Shown here: positions 54,107 through 63,191 of the stretch, in pieces
How positions within the stretch are numbered: position 1 is the first letter of the stretch
Layout: the number at the start of each line of letters is the position of its first letter
Assembly: GCF_004339465.1 (NCBI RefSeq)
Contig: NZ_SMFY01000007.1
Coordinates: forward strand, 1-64,000
Direction: 5' to 3'
DNA from: Ancylobacter aquaticus
GTDB lineage: Bacteria; Pseudomonadota; Alphaproteobacteria; Rhizobiales; Xanthobacteraceae
DNA length: 64,000 bases
The notes under the pieces: model-generated
The model's database searches: none
Seen by the model: the letters and a program-made list of their open reading frames with translations, nothing else
What the model was told of the DNA's origin: nothing
Program-made: the position numbers and the translations under genes

Positions 54107-55216
54107 TCAGGCCGCCTTGTCGAGCTCAGCGAGGATGGCGTCGCCCATGCCGGAGGTTCCGACGCGGGTCTTGCCCTCGGAATAGATGTCCGCCGTGCGG
54201 ACGCCGCCGTCCAGCACGCCGGCGATAGCCGCCTCAAGCCGGTCGGCCGCCTCCAGTTCGCCGAAGGAATAGCGCAGCGCCATGGCGAGCGAGCCGACCA
54301 TGGCGATCGGGTTGGCCAGTCCCTTGCCCGCGATATCGGGAGCCGCGCCGTGCACGGGCTCATAAAGCGCGCGACGACGGCCGGACACTTCCTCGATGCC
54401 GCCCAGCGAGGCGGAGGGGAGCATGCCGAGCGAGCCGGTGAGCATCGCCGCCACGTCGGACAGGATATCGCCGAAAAGGTTGTCGGTGACGATGACGTCG
54501 AACTGCTTGGGCGCGCGCACCAGCTGCATGCCGCACGAATCGGCCAGCTGGTGCTCCAGTTCCACGTCCTCGTAATTGGCGCCGTGCACTTCGCTCACCA
54601 CCTGCTTCCACAGCAGGCCGGTCTTCATCACATTGTGCTTCTCGGTGGAAACCACCTTGTTGCGACGGGTGCGGGCGAGTTCGAAGGCGACGCGGGCGAT
54701 GCGCTCGATCTCATAGGATTCGTAGATCTGCGTGTCGATGGCGCGCTTCTGGCCGTCGCTGAGATCGGTGATGGTTTTGGGCTCGCCGAAATAGACGCCG
54801 CCGGTCAGCTCACGCACGATCAGCACGTCCAGACCCTCGACCAGCTCGCGCTTGAGGCTGGAGGCATCCGCAAGCGCCGGGTAGCAGACCGCCGGACGCA
54901 GATTAGCGAAGAGCTGCAGGTCCTTGCGCAGGCGCAGCAGGCCCGCCTCCGGACGGGATTCATAGTGAACATTCGCCCATTTGGTGCCGCCCACGGCGCC
55001 GAGCAGGATAGCATCCGCGGCGAACGCCTTGGCCATCGCCTCCTCGGAGATTGGCTGGCCGCAGGAATCATAGGCGGCCCCGCCGACAAGGTCTTCCTCG
55101 ATGGCGAAGGAGGCAATGCCGCGCCGGTCGAGCCAGTCGATCACCCGTTTTACCTCAGCCATCACTTCGGGGCCGATGCCGTCGCCGGGGAGAAGAAGAA
55201 GCTTGTGGGTCGCCAT
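54107..55216 (-). CDS. leuB: 3-isopropylmalate dehydrogenase
   Basis: 369 residues from [20 protein letters not shown], with GAGGGACCTG before the ATG. Substrate motifs [15 protein letters not shown] and [13 protein letters not shown], the metal site [16 protein letters not shown] and the NAD loop [18 protein letters not shown] are all present. It oxidises and decarboxylates 3-isopropylmalate in leucine synthesis. leuC and leuD are 4-6 kb away on the same strand, separated by unrelated genes. Confidence 0.97.
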   Translation of the reverse strand: MATHKLLLLPGDGIGPEVMAEVKRVIDWLDRRGIASFAIEEDLVGGAAYDSCGQPISEEAMAKAFAADAILLGAVGGTKWANVHYESRPEAGLLRLRKDLQLFANLRPAVCYPALADASSLKRELVEGLDVLIVRELTGGVYFGEPKTITDLSDGQKRAIDTQIYESYEIERIARVAFELARTRRNKVVSTEKHNVMKTGLLWKQVVSEVHGANYEDVELEHQLADSCGMQLVRAPKQFDVIVTDNLFGDILSDVAAMLTGSLGMLPSASLGGIEEVSGRRRALYEPVHGAAPDIAGKGLANPIAMVGSLAMALRYSFGELEAADRLEAAIAGVLDGGVRTADIYSEGKTRVGTSGMGDAILAELDKAA

Positions 55217-55607
55217 CAGGTCCCTCGCTTGCGCCATTGAGGAAGCGTCACTGCCGGGCGAACAGCCGGCGTGCGAGTGCTAAAGGCAGATGATTGCGGT
55301 GGCAAGACGTGCTGGGTGCGAAGACGCACTGGAAGCGGGGGCCTGCCAGAAGCGGGGCCCGCCAGAAGCCGATGCCGCAAAAGGAAACCGCCGGCAGCGC
55401 GCCGGCGGGGGAAGGTGGGGAGGATCGCAGGCTCTCATCCCGGCCGGAGCGAGGCCGGTGCCGCACGTCGCGTTTGATCTTTCCCGGCCGACGGTCATTT
55501 CCCTCATGGCCGGGCGTGACCCGGCCACCCCACCCCCGGTTGTCGTCGAGAAAGAGCCGGGTCCCCGGGACACGCCCGGGGATGAGGGCGGCAAGCGGCC
55601 CGCCGGG
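55217..55607. repeat. 390-bp intergenic region with REP-like sequence
   Basis: No gene is supported. From about 55431 to 55600 it is a mosaic of the dispersed palindromic sequence: CTCATCCCGGCCGGAGCGAG, CTCATGGCCGGGCGTGACCC and GACACGCCCGGGGATGAGGG, with CCCCGGGACACGCCCGGGG able to fold on itself. This lies downstream of the GMC dehydrogenase and upstream of leuB and may end transcripts. Confidence 0.45.
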
Positions 55608-57179
55608 TCAGATCGTCTTGCGCGTCATCTCGCCGGCGATGAAATCGGCCTGCCGCAGCGCCAGCGCCACGATGGTCAGCGTCGGGTTCTCGGCGCCGCC
55701 GGTGGTGAACTGGCTGCCGTCGGCAATGAACAGGTTCGGGATGTCGTGGGTTTGCCCGTGCTTGTTCACCACGCCGTCGCGCGGCTTCTCGCTCATCCGG
55801 TTGGTGCCGAGATTATGCGTGGAAGGGTAAGGCGGCGTCGGCAAGGTGCGCGTCGCCCCGACCGAATCATAGATCGCCGCCCCTTGGGCGTAGGCGTGGT
55901 TGCGCATGGCGACGTCATTGGGATGATCGTCGAAATGCACATTGGCCACCGGCATTCCGTACGCGTCCTTCACATCGGTGTTGAGGGTGACGCGGTTGGT
56001 CTCCTGCGGCATGTCCTCGCCGACGATCCAAAGCCCGGCCATGTTCACATAGCCGTCCATGGCGGAGGCGAAGGAGCGGCCCCAGCCGCCCGGATCGAGG
56101 AAGGCGGCCATGAAGGGCACGCCGATGGAGAGCGTCTCCAGCTCATAGCCGCCGGCAAAGCCGCGCTTGGTGTCGTTCACCGCCTCGTCCCGCACGATGC
56201 CGGCCATGGTGGTGCCGCGATACATGTGCACCGGCTTCTCGAAGATGGCGTAGACCGAGCCGGTCATGTGGCGCATGTAGTTGCGTCCCACCTGCCCCGA
56301 GGAGTTGGCGAGCCCGTCCGGGAACATGCTGCTGGCGGAGTTGAGCAGCAGGCGCGGGCTCTCGATCGAGTTGCCGGCCACCGCGACGATGCGTGCCTTC
56401 TGGCGCTGGGTCTTGCCATCCTTGTCGACATAGACGACCGCCGTCGCCTTGCCGGAGGCATCGTGCTCTATCTTCTGCACCATGCTTTGCGGGCGTACTT
56501 CCAGATTGCCGGTCGCCTCGCCGCGCGGAATCTCGGCGATCAACGTCGACCATTTTGCCCCCGACTTGCAGCCCTGGAAGCAGAAGCCAATCTGCTGGCA
56601 GGCGCCCCGGTCGGCGCGCGGCTCGCTGTTGATCGCCATGCGGCCGGTCGAGACCTCCTTGTAGCCGACCTTCTTGGCGCCGGCCTCGAACACCTTGAAG
56701 TTGTTGTTGCCGGGCAAGCCGGGAATGCCGTTGGTGCGGGTCACACCCATCCGGTCCTCGGCCTTGGCGTACCAGGGCTCAAGGTCCTGCAGCGTGATCG
56801 GCCAGTCCAGCAGGTTGGCGCCGTCGATGTCGCCATAGGTCGAGCGCGTCTTGAATTCGTGCTCCTGCAGGCGCAGCGAAGCGCCGGCCCAGTGGACGGA
56901 GGAACCGCCCACCGCCTTGACGATCCAGGCGGGCAGGTTGGGGAAGTTCTTGTGGACCCGCCATGAACCGGAGGTGGTCCGCATGTCGGTCCAGGCGAGC
57001 TGGGAGAAGCTCTCCCACTCATTATTGACGAAGTCTTCCATGTTGTGGCGCTGGCCGGCTTCAAGGATCACCACCTTGATGCCCTTGAGCGCGAGCTCGG
57101 TGCCCAGCGTGCCGCCGCCGGCGCCGGAGCCGACGATGACGACGACGGAATCGTCATTCAGATCAAAGGGTGCAGACAT
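55608..57179 (-). CDS. GMC-type FAD-dependent dehydrogenase, large subunit
   Basis: 523 residues, GGGAGG upstream. FAD fold VVVIVGSGAGGGTLGTELAL (12-31); GSSVHWAGASLRLQE; the C-terminal PSTHNLGTNRMSEKP and FTTGGAENPTLTIVALALRQ. Cys194, Cys200 and Cys204 (RGACQQIGFCFQGCKSGAKW) match the position where FAD glucose/gluconate dehydrogenases bind an iron-sulfur cluster. No signal peptide of its own. The gene upstream encodes a Tat-signal small subunit like that of gluconate 2-dehydrogenase, so the pair is probably exported together. The sugar or alcohol substrate is unknown, and no cytochrome subunit is adjacent. Confidence 0.85.
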   Translation of the reverse strand: MSAPFDLNDDSVVVIVGSGAGGGTLGTELALKGIKVVILEAGQRHNMEDFVNNEWESFSQLAWTDMRTTSGSWRVHKNFPNLPAWIVKAVGGSSVHWAGASLRLQEHEFKTRSTYGDIDGANLLDWPITLQDLEPWYAKAEDRMGVTRTNGIPGLPGNNNFKVFEAGAKKVGYKEVSTGRMAINSEPRADRGACQQIGFCFQGCKSGAKWSTLIAEIPRGEATGNLEVRPQSMVQKIEHDASGKATAVVYVDKDGKTQRQKARIVAVAGNSIESPRLLLNSASSMFPDGLANSSGQVGRNYMRHMTGSVYAIFEKPVHMYRGTTMAGIVRDEAVNDTKRGFAGGYELETLSIGVPFMAAFLDPGGWGRSFASAMDGYVNMAGLWIVGEDMPQETNRVTLNTDVKDAYGMPVANVHFDDHPNDVAMRNHAYAQGAAIYDSVGATRTLPTPPYPSTHNLGTNRMSEKPRDGVVNKHGQTHDIPNLFIADGSQFTTGGAENPTLTIVALALRQADFIAGEMTRKTI

Positions 57180-57194
57180 GATGCGAGCCTCCCC

Positions 57195-57731
57195 TCACAG
57201 CCAGGCGATGTCGTCGAAGCCGCGGTCGATGTAACCGCCCTTGTCGGCCGAGGAGCCCTCATAGCCAAAGATCGGCCATATCTCCTCCTGGTTGTAGAGG
57301 CCGACGACGAGGCCGCCCCTCACCTTCTGGAAGAAGGCGCTGTCCTCGATCTGGCGCAGCAGCGCGACGCGCTGATCCTCCCAGCCGACATCGGCATAGG
57401 CGACGCCATAATTGGCCCTGGCGAGCGTATCGAGGGTGATGACGCCGTCCTCGACCATTGCTTTCAGCGCAGGATCCTTCGCCGCGTCCGCCTCATAGGG
57501 CTTCATCGCGATGGCGTAGTAACGGTCGGGAATGCGGTCATGGGGGTAGATGTCGCGCGCCATGACGATGAGCGTGCGCATGGTTTCCGGCTTGAGCGCC
57601 GAAACCTCCATTCCCCACGCCTCGCGCGGATTGAGCACCGCGGCGCCGCTCACCATCAGCGCGCCGGCGGCTCCGATGCCGGCAAGCAGGGCGCGGCGTG
57701 ACGGACCTCGCCTGTCGATCAGTGTTGCCAT
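57195..57731 (-). CDS. Gluconate 2-dehydrogenase subunit 3-like protein with Tat signal
   Basis: 178 residues with GGGAGG before the ATG. The twin-arginine signal PSRRALLAGIGAAGALMVSG (10-29) is followed by a helical domain with LIVMARDIYPHDRIPDRYYA and a terminal FGYEGSSADKGGYIDRGFDD. This is the small (gamma) subunit type that pairs with GMC dehydrogenases and carries the export signal for both. It starts the two-gene dehydrogenase unit, 15 nt before the large subunit. Confidence 0.85.
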   Translation of the reverse strand: MATLIDRRGPSRRALLAGIGAAGALMVSGAAVLNPREAWGMEVSALKPETMRTLIVMARDIYPHDRIPDRYYAIAMKPYEADAAKDPALKAMVEDGVITLDTLARANYGVAYADVGWEDQRVALLRQIEDSAFFQKVRGGLVVGLYNQEEIWPIFGYEGSSADKGGYIDRGFDDIAWL

Positions 57732-57800
57732 TGTTACCTCCCAGGTATTTTTATGTATTATTGATCTGTCCCGCGCCGCTTGGCGTGCCGGCGCGGTCGT

Positions 57801-58196
57801 TCAACGGTATCTTCCGTGCTTTTGCAGCACCTCGATCTTGTATCCATCAGGATCCGCCACGAAAAAGAACTTGGCGAGAAGCTCCCCTTCGTGAAGGAAT
57901 TCCTTGATCGGGTTTGGATTGAGGCCCGCTTCAACGAAGCGTGCATGTTCGGCGGCGAGATCATCCACCACGAAGGCGATGTGCCCGTAGCCGTCACCCA
58001 GCACATAGGGCTCGGTGCGGTCGTGGTTGATGGTCAGCTCGACCTCGAAATCGGCTTCCGCATTGCGCAGATACACCAGCGTGAAGCCGTCAAAAGGCAG
58101 ACGCTGCGCCACCTCCAGCCTGAAGGCGCGCGCGTAGAAATCCACCGAGCGCGCTTCATCGAGCACGCGGATCATCGAATGAATGGCCTTCGCCAC
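57801..58196 (-). CDS. VOC family protein, lactoylglutathione-lyase-like
   Basis: 131 residues from a GTG behind GGAGGGACAA. One glyoxalase-type unit: HSMIRVLDEARSVDFYARAF, FTLVYLRNAEADFEVELTIN, GDGYGHIAFVVDDLAAEHAR and FFFVADPDGYKIEVLQKHGR. His, Glu and the terminal Glu fit glyoxalase I metal ligands, but the family is broad and lactoylglutathione lyase activity is not proven. It lies 69 nt upstream of the dehydrogenase pair on the same strand and may be part of that transcript. Confidence 0.8.
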   Translation of the reverse strand: MAKAIHSMIRVLDEARSVDFYARAFRLEVAQRLPFDGFTLVYLRNAEADFEVELTINHDRTEPYVLGDGYGHIAFVVDDLAAEHARFVEAGLNPNPIKEFLHEGELLAKFFFVADPDGYKIEVLQKHGRYR

Positions 58197-58340
58197 TTGT
58201 CCCTCCGGCCGTGAACCTCACCCGGGCGAACGCGTCGCCCTGATCAGGATGCTAGGCCCCGGCACGGGCGGCAGGTGGTAGACCGCTAGCACATCACCAC
58301 GATGTGCATTGAAGGCGACGAGACGGGCGAACGCCCCGCG

Positions 58341-58682
58341 TCACTCGGCGGCTTCGAGGTGGATCCGCCCGCTCTCGCACAAGATGCGCCCGCGCGCGGC
58401 GGCCGGCGCGACGGCGGCGGGGCGGACTTCGGTGAGGAAAATCAGGCAGGAACAGCGGAGCAGCGAGGCAAAGTTGCGCACTTCGCCATGCAGTTCCAGC
58501 ACCTCGTCATGCAGTTTGGTGACGAATTTGCCCAGGCTCATGCCTTGATGGGCGGCAACCTCCTCCAGCACGGTCCAGAACGCCGCCTCCAGCCGGATCG
58601 AGGTGGAATGCCCGCCAATCCGCACCGAGCGCGTCTGGCCGTCATAGGTTTCGGGCGCTTGGCCCGCGAAGATGTGGCACAT
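58341..58682 (-). CDS. Ribbon-helix-helix domain protein
   Basis: 113 residues from the ATG behind GGGAGACGCTCC; a 48-codon upstream extension is REP-derived. The segment RSVRIGGHSTSIRLEAAFWT followed by VLEEVAAHQGMSLGKFVTKL is the RHH_4 pattern: a beta strand and two helices that in dimers bind DNA. The tail RNFASLLRCSCLIFLTEV is conserved in this group. Proteins of this kind are common in alphaproteobacteria and may be transcription factors; targets unknown. Monocistronic. Confidence 0.75.
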   Translation of the reverse strand: MCHIFAGQAPETYDGQTRSVRIGGHSTSIRLEAAFWTVLEEVAAHQGMSLGKFVTKLHDEVLELHGEVRNFASLLRCSCLIFLTEVRPAAVAPAAARGRILCESGRIHLEAAE

Positions 58683-58771
58683 GGAGCGTCTCCCGGATGT
58701 TCTCGTTTTGAACGATTCCATCCCGGGACGGGCGCGGTGTAAAGCGAAAATGCTCAGCGCAAACGCGTCCG

Positions 58772-58860
58772 CGTCATCCCGGCCGGAGGCGACGCCGCAG
58801 AGCCGGGATCGTCCCGCGCGTCTCACGATCCAAGCTTTGCCTTCGGCCGTGCGGGATGAC
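58772..58860. repeat. Dispersed REP-like intergenic repeat, best copy
   Basis: GTCATCCCGGCCGGAGGCGA on the left and CTTCGGCCGTGCGGGATGAC on the right are inverted copies, with GAGCCGGGATCGTCCC inside. A diverged copy sits at 3561-3655. It lies between leuD and the ribbon-helix-helix gene. Confidence 0.65.
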
Positions 58861-58881
58861 GAGGGGTGCGCGTCGGCGCTC

Positions 58882-59487
58882 TCACGCCCAGGGGCGTTCC
58901 TCGGCGAGCTTCTCCTCGAAGGACTTGATCTTGTCCGCCTTCACCTGGGTGAGGCCGATATCGTCGAGGCCGTTCAGCAGGCAGTGCTTGCGGAACGCAT
59001 CGACCTCGAAGGAGATCGAGCCGCCATCCGGCCCGGTGATGGTCTGGCTTTCCAGATCGACGGTGATCTTGGCATTCGCCCCCCGGGCCGCGTCGTCGAA
59101 CAGCGCGGCCAGTTGTTCCGGCGTCACCTTGATCGGCAGGATGCCGTTCTTGAAGCAGTTATTGTAGAAGATGTCGGCGAAAGACGTGGAGATCACGCAG
59201 CGTATGCCGAAATCCAGCAGCGCCCAGGGCGCGTGCTCGCGCGAGGAGCCGCAGCCGAAATTGTCGCCGGCGATGAGAATCGGCGCGCCCTTATAGGCCG
59301 GCTTGTTGAGCACGAAATCGGGATTGTCCGACCCGTCCTCCATGTAGCGCATCTCCGAAAACAGCCCGACGCCCAGCCCGGTGCGCTTGATCGTCTTCAG
59401 ATACTGCTTGGGGATGATCATGTCTGTGTCGACATTGACCAGATGCAGCGGCGCCGCGACGCCCGTCAGGGTGGTGAACGTATCCAT
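58882..59487 (-). CDS. leuD: 3-isopropylmalate dehydratase small subunit
   Basis: 201 residues, GGAGATGTGAGAG before the ATG. The swivel-domain signature is clear: [40 protein letters not shown] and [18 protein letters not shown]. With LeuC it isomerises 2- to 3-isopropylmalate. It is the last gene of a leuC, 44-residue protein, metallopeptidase, leuD run, 57 nt after the metallopeptidase stop. Confidence 0.96.
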   Translation of the reverse strand: MDTFTTLTGVAAPLHLVNVDTDMIIPKQYLKTIKRTGLGVGLFSEMRYMEDGSDNPDFVLNKPAYKGAPILIAGDNFGCGSSREHAPWALLDFGIRCVISTSFADIFYNNCFKNGILPIKVTPEQLAALFDDAARGANAKITVDLESQTITGPDGGSISFEVDAFRKHCLLNGLDDIGLTQVKADKIKSFEEKLAEERPWA

Positions 59488-59544
59488 CTCTCACATCTCC
59501 TGGACGCAGGCGCGCCCGTCAAATTCGGTCCGGGAGCGGGGCCG

Positions 59545-59958
59545 TCAGCCCGCCTCTTCCTCAATGCGCTCCATGTCGTCGTCCGAGAGGCCGAAATGGT
59601 GGCCTATCTCGTGGACGAGCACATGGGTGACGATGTCGCCCAGCGTTTCCTCATTCTCCGCCCAATAGTCGAGAATCGGACGGCGGTAGAGGAAGATCAT
59701 GTTGGGCAGCACGCCGGTAGCGGTCTCGTAGCCCTGCGCCAGCCCGATACCCTGGAACAGGCCGAGCAGATCGAACGGGCTTTCCGCCTCCATCTCCTTC
59801 TGCACCTCGTCGGTCGGAAAATCCTCGACCCTTATGACGAGGTTGCCGCACAGGGAGCGGAACTCGTCCGGCAGGCGGGCATAGGCCTCCTCGGCCATCG
59901 CCTCCATCTCGCTCAGGCCGGGCGCGCCGCGCTTCAGCCAGTCGCCGCTCTCGGTCAT
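59545..59958 (-). CDS. Zincin-like metallopeptidase family protein
   Basis: 137 residues behind GAGGTGAGCCG. The zinc motif VHEIGHHFGLSDDDMERIE (H-E-x2-H with a following Asp) lies near the C-terminus. The N-terminal MAEEAYARLPDEFRSLCGNL and IRVEDFPTDEV and the IFLYRRPILDYW block define the small acidic metallopeptidase family often called MMPR/DUF1025. Catalysis is not proven for the family. Its ribosome site overlaps the stop of the 44-residue gene just upstream, so the two are translationally linked, and both sit between leuC and leuD. Confidence 0.8.
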   Translation of the reverse strand: MTESGDWLKRGAPGLSEMEAMAEEAYARLPDEFRSLCGNLVIRVEDFPTDEVQKEMEAESPFDLLGLFQGIGLAQGYETATGVLPNMIFLYRRPILDYWAENEETLGDIVTHVLVHEIGHHFGLSDDDMERIEEEAG

Positions 59959-59962
59959 CGGC

Positions 59963-60097
59963 TCACCTCAGATAAGTCGCGAACAGATAGGCGACGAGGG
60001 CCAGCGCCACTACCACGGCGAGCCCCCGCCCGATGCGACGGCCCCACACTTCGGTGGGGTCGTCGGGCGGCGGTTCCCAGAACGGATCGCCCCTCAT
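59963..60097 (-). CDS. 44-residue single-pass membrane protein
   Basis: A short frame between leuC and the metallopeptidase gene. The product starts MRGDPFWEPPPDDPTEVWGR and ends in one hydrophobic helix, LAVVVALALVAYLFATYL (about 25-42), followed by Arg. The ATG has GGGGAG 8 nt upstream; the gene begins 22 nt after the leuC stop and its TGA falls inside the ribosome site of the metallopeptidase gene. A good ribosome site, polar-then-membrane composition and tight packing on both sides support a real gene. Function unknown. Confidence 0.7.
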   Translation of the reverse strand: MRGDPFWEPPPDDPTEVWGRRIGRGLAVVVALALVAYLFATYLR

Positions 60098-60119
60098 CGC
60101 GCCATCTCCCCGCCGAGGC

Positions 60120-61541
60120 TCAACCCGCCCGCGGCCAGGTGCGGACGTCGACGAAATGGCCGGCGATCGCCGCCGCCGCCGCCATGGCGGGCGAGACGAG
60201 ATGGGTCCGGCCCTTGAAGCCCTGCCGTCCCTCGAAATTGCGGTTCGAGGTGGAGGCGCAGCGCTCCTCCGGGCCGAGCTTGTCGGCGTTCATGGCCAGG
60301 CACATGGAGCAGCCCGGCTCGCGCCAGTCGAAGCCCGCCGCCTTGAAGATGGCGTCGAGCCCCTCGGCCTCGGCCTGCAGTTTCACCAGCCCCGAGCCCG
60401 GCACGATCATGCCCGAGACGCCTTCGCGCACCTTGTAGCCGCGCACGATGGAGGCCGCCGCGCGCAGATCCTCGATGCGGGCATTGGTGCAGGAGCCGAT
60501 GAACACCTTGTCGACCGGGATGTCGGTGATCCTTGTGCCGGCGACGAGACCCATATAGGCCAGCGCCCGCTTCTTCGCGTCGCGCTTGTCGGCGTCGTCG
60601 ATCAGGTCCGGATCGGGCACCAGCCCCTCGACCGAGATCACGTCTTCCGGGCTGGTGCCCCAGGAGACGATGGGCGGCAGCGAGCCGCCGTCGAGGCGGA
60701 TTTCCTTGTCGAAGAAGGCGCCCTCATCGGAGCGCAGCGTGTCCCAGTAGCGCCGCGCGGCGTCCCAGGCGGCGCCGGTGGGCGCACGCGGGCGTCCCTT
60801 CACATAGGCATAGGTGGTCTCGTCGGGGGCCACCATGCCGGCGCGCGCCCCGCCCTCGATCGACATGTTGCAGACCGTCATGCGGCCTTCCATCGACAGC
60901 GCGCGGAACACCTCGCCGGCATATTCGATGACATAGCCCGTGCCGCCGGCGGTGCCGGTGGCGCCGATGATGGCGAGCGTCACATCCTTGGCGGTCACGC
61001 CGTCGGGCAGCTTCCCGTCGACCGACACCCGCATGTTCTTGCTCTTCTTCTGGATCAGCGTCTGGGTGGCGAGCACATGCTCCACCTCCGAGGTGCCGAT
61101 GCCATGGGCGAGCGCGCCGAAGGCGCCATGCGTCGAGGTGTGGCTGTCGCCGCACACGATGGTGGTGCCCGGCAGGGTGAAGCCCTGCTCCGGGCCGATG
61201 ACGTGGACGATGCCCTGGCGCTTGTCGAGCTCGTTGAAATACTCGACGCCGAACTCGCGCGCGTTCTCGGCCAGCGTCTCCACCTGGATGCGGCTCTCGG
61301 GGTCGTCGATGCCGAAGCGGCGGTCAGTGGTCGGCACGTTGTGGTCGACCACGGCCAGCGTCTTCGACGGCGCATGGACGCGGCGGCCGGCCACGCGCAG
61401 GCCCTCGAAGGCCTGCGGGCTGGTCACTTCATGCACTAGGTGCCGGTCGATATAGAGGAGGCAGGTGCCGTCCTCCTGACGGTCGATGATGTGGTCGTCG
61501 AAAATCTTGTCGTACAGGGTACGGGGAGCGGACGTGCTCAT
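60120..61541 (-). CDS. leuC: 3-isopropylmalate dehydratase large subunit
   Basis: 473 residues. Aconitase-type 4Fe-4S ligands: Cys in [17 protein letters not shown] and the pair in [55 protein letters not shown] and the C-terminal [20 protein letters not shown] are all typical. It forms isopropylmalate isomerase with LeuD. It leads the run that continues through the 44-residue protein and metallopeptidase to leuD. An AT-rich, palindrome-bearing region lies upstream. Confidence 0.97.
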   Translation of the reverse strand: MSTSAPRTLYDKIFDDHIIDRQEDGTCLLYIDRHLVHEVTSPQAFEGLRVAGRRVHAPSKTLAVVDHNVPTTDRRFGIDDPESRIQVETLAENAREFGVEYFNELDKRQGIVHVIGPEQGFTLPGTTIVCGDSHTSTHGAFGALAHGIGTSEVEHVLATQTLIQKKSKNMRVSVDGKLPDGVTAKDVTLAIIGATGTAGGTGYVIEYAGEVFRALSMEGRMTVCNMSIEGGARAGMVAPDETTYAYVKGRPRAPTGAAWDAARRYWDTLRSDEGAFFDKEIRLDGGSLPPIVSWGTSPEDVISVEGLVPDPDLIDDADKRDAKKRALAYMGLVAGTRITDIPVDKVFIGSCTNARIEDLRAAASIVRGYKVREGVSGMIVPGSGLVKLQAEAEGLDAIFKAAGFDWREPGCSMCLAMNADKLGPEERCASTSNRNFEGRQGFKGRTHLVSPAMAAAAAIAGHFVDVRTWPRAG

Positions 61542-62182
61542 CTGGGCATCTCTTGGGGAGAGGAAAACAGGGGGCGGGGCAGCAGCGCAGCCGGGGAGCG
61601 CGAAACCCGAGGGCTCCGGCTCCGGGCGCGCTCAGCTAAGCCCGGCAACCGCGCAGGCGGTGAAGCGTCCAAAAAAGCGCGCCGGCAGGCGGACATGATC
61701 CGGCACGGCGGCGAAACCGATGGTCGTGGGAAGACGACGGCGTGCCTCCGGACGCGCGGCACCGGGCGCCAGCGAAACCGCCGCGCCGCAGGAACCCGTC
61801 ATCGGTGAGCCATGCGCCATCATGGAACCCTTCTAGCAAGTCTGGGCGCGGCAAACAATCGCCACCGTTCCGCAGCCCGTCCTTCGCCGCCGCACGACTG
61901 CGTGACGCGTCAAGCTCCCGGCGCTGCAATTGAAATAATGTATTACATAGTAAAATTAGAATGAAATCGCGGAAAAATAAGCGTATCGGCCCGGCTTGAA
62001 GCCGTTTTACCTTTGATATGGCGCGACATCATCCCCCACGCTAGAGCCGCGCCGTTCAGCTTGCATCGCAAGCGGATCGGATAGCGCGTTCTCTATCTTA
62101 GCGTTAGAGGGCGATTTACCGATCATATTGGTTCAATCTGATCGGATCGCACTCTAAGCTGCTCCAGCCAAGGGAGTGCACG
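61542..62182. other. 640-bp region upstream of leuC
   Basis: The first 280 bases are GC-rich leader sequence for leuC. A 63-residue frame at 61632-61823 on the minus strand is doubtful. At 61925-61985 the DNA is strikingly AT-rich and contains ATGTA-T-TACAT (61938-61948), a possible operator or promoter element for leuC. From 62040 the DNA turns GC-rich and then holds the palindrome at 62105-62156, ahead of the small gene at 62183. No leader peptide with a run of Leu codons was found. Confidence 0.5.
62105..62156. repeat. 52-bp imperfect palindrome
   Basis: TAGAGGGCGAT at the left and the complement of ATCGCACTCTA at the right pair, and inside them CCGATCA pairs with TGATCGG, around a TATTGGTTCAATC centre. 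It lies 26 nt upstream of the small exported-protein gene. Elements of the TAGAG..GATC..CTCTA type recur as extragenic repeats in some Hyphomicrobiales, as I recall; only one copy is in this window. Confidence 0.6.
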
Positions 62183-62425
62183 ATGCGTCTGTCCGACATC
62201 GCCCTGATCGCCGCAACTCTCGCCACCTTCGCCGCTGTCGAGGTGGGAAATCGCGTGGAGATGAAGCCGGAGACCGTGGAGAAGGCCGAACGCCGCCAGC
62301 TCATAACCTGCCCGCTGCGCAAGCCGGACTTCGCCACCGTCATGCAGGCCGCCATGCTCGGCGATGGCACCCTTCTGGTCGAACAGCAGACCAACACCCG
62401 GGTGCTGCACATCAAGGACTGCTGA
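62183..62425 (+). CDS. Small exported or membrane-anchored protein of unknown function
   Basis: 80 residues with AAGGGAG 7 nt before the ATG. A hydrophobic N-terminus (LSDIALIAATLATFAAVEVG) could be an uncleaved anchor, since no clear cleavage site follows. The rest is EKAERRQLITCPLRKPDF and MLGDGTLLVEQQTNTRVLHI, with a C-terminal KDC. Two cysteines could form a disulfide. No family recognised. It faces rplS convergently. Confidence 0.6.
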   Translation: MRLSDIALIAATLATFAAVEVGNRVEMKPETVEKAERRQLITCPLRKPDFATVMQAAMLGDGTLLVEQQTNTRVLHIKDC

Positions 62426-62596
62426 CGCACCGGCCGGCGGTGGGACCCGACGGATGGCCGTTGCGCTAGACGGGCGCCGCTCCGGACACACAGGCCATGG
62501 CTTCGAGCTGTGCGCGACAGAACCAACGCAGTATAGGCTCCCGGACAAACCGCAGCCGGCCGGTGAGCCCTTGCTGGGGCCGCCCGCCAAAAGAAA

Positions 62597-62616
62597 AGGG
62601 CGGCCGAAGCCGCCCT
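62597..62616 (-). terminator. Rho-independent terminator of the rimM-trmD-rplS unit
   Basis: An 8-bp stem AGGGCGGC/GCCGCCCT with loop CGAA (UUCG on the RNA), followed on the minus strand by TTTCTTTT. It is 50 nt past the rplS stop. Confidence 0.9.
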
Positions 62617-62665
62617 GAACATCATCTGGAAGCCGACGGATGCCGGCGCCGTGGCGCCGCGCCAA

Positions 62666-63082
62666 TCACTCGGCGGCGGCGACCGGGGCGGCAGCGCCCT
62701 TCTTGCGGCTGCCGGCGTTCTTGTCCTGGCGCTCGGCGATACGGGCCGACTTGCCGCGACGGTCGCGCAGGTAATAGAGCTTGGCGCGACGCACCTTGCC
62801 GCGACGGACAACCTTCAGGCTGTCGATGTTCGGCGAGTAGAGCGGGAACACGCGCTCGACGCCCTCGCCATAGGAAATCTTGCGAACGGTGAAGCTCTCA
62901 TTGATGCCGCCGCCATTGCGGGCGATCACCACGCCCTCATAGGCCTGCACGCGGGTGCGCTCGCCTTCCTTCACCTTCACATTGACGATGACGGTATCGC
63001 CAGGCTGGAAGTCGGGAATGGCGCGCAGCTCGGCGAGCTTGGCGGCCTGCTCGATGTCGAGCTCGCGAATAATATCGACCAT
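62666..63082 (-). CDS. rplS: 50S ribosomal protein L19
   Basis: 138 residues behind AGGTGATAAC. Typical L19: [40 protein letters not shown] and [20 protein letters not shown]. The C-terminal 25 residues ([17 protein letters not shown]) are a basic/Ala tail beyond the core, common in alphaproteobacteria. It lies 109 nt downstream of trmD at the end of the unit. Confidence 0.97.
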   Translation of the reverse strand: MVDIIRELDIEQAAKLAELRAIPDFQPGDTVIVNVKVKEGERTRVQAYEGVVIARNGGGINESFTVRKISYGEGVERVFPLYSPNIDSLKVVRRGKVRRAKLYYLRDRRGKSARIAERQDKNAGSRKKGAAAPVAAAE

Positions 63083-63191
63083 GTTATCACCTCAGGCGAG
63101 ATCGGCTGTGGCACGTCAAGCCCAGCCGTCCGCATTTTGCTGTTGTCAGTTGGTAGTGACGGCGCGCCTATACGCGAAACCGAAGGGTTTG

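Noticed and set aside
61632-61823. 63-codon frame between leuC and the AT-rich patch
   Set aside because: AAGGG precedes its ATG, but composition is like non-coding GC-rich leader and no function or pattern is visible. Left as doubtful.
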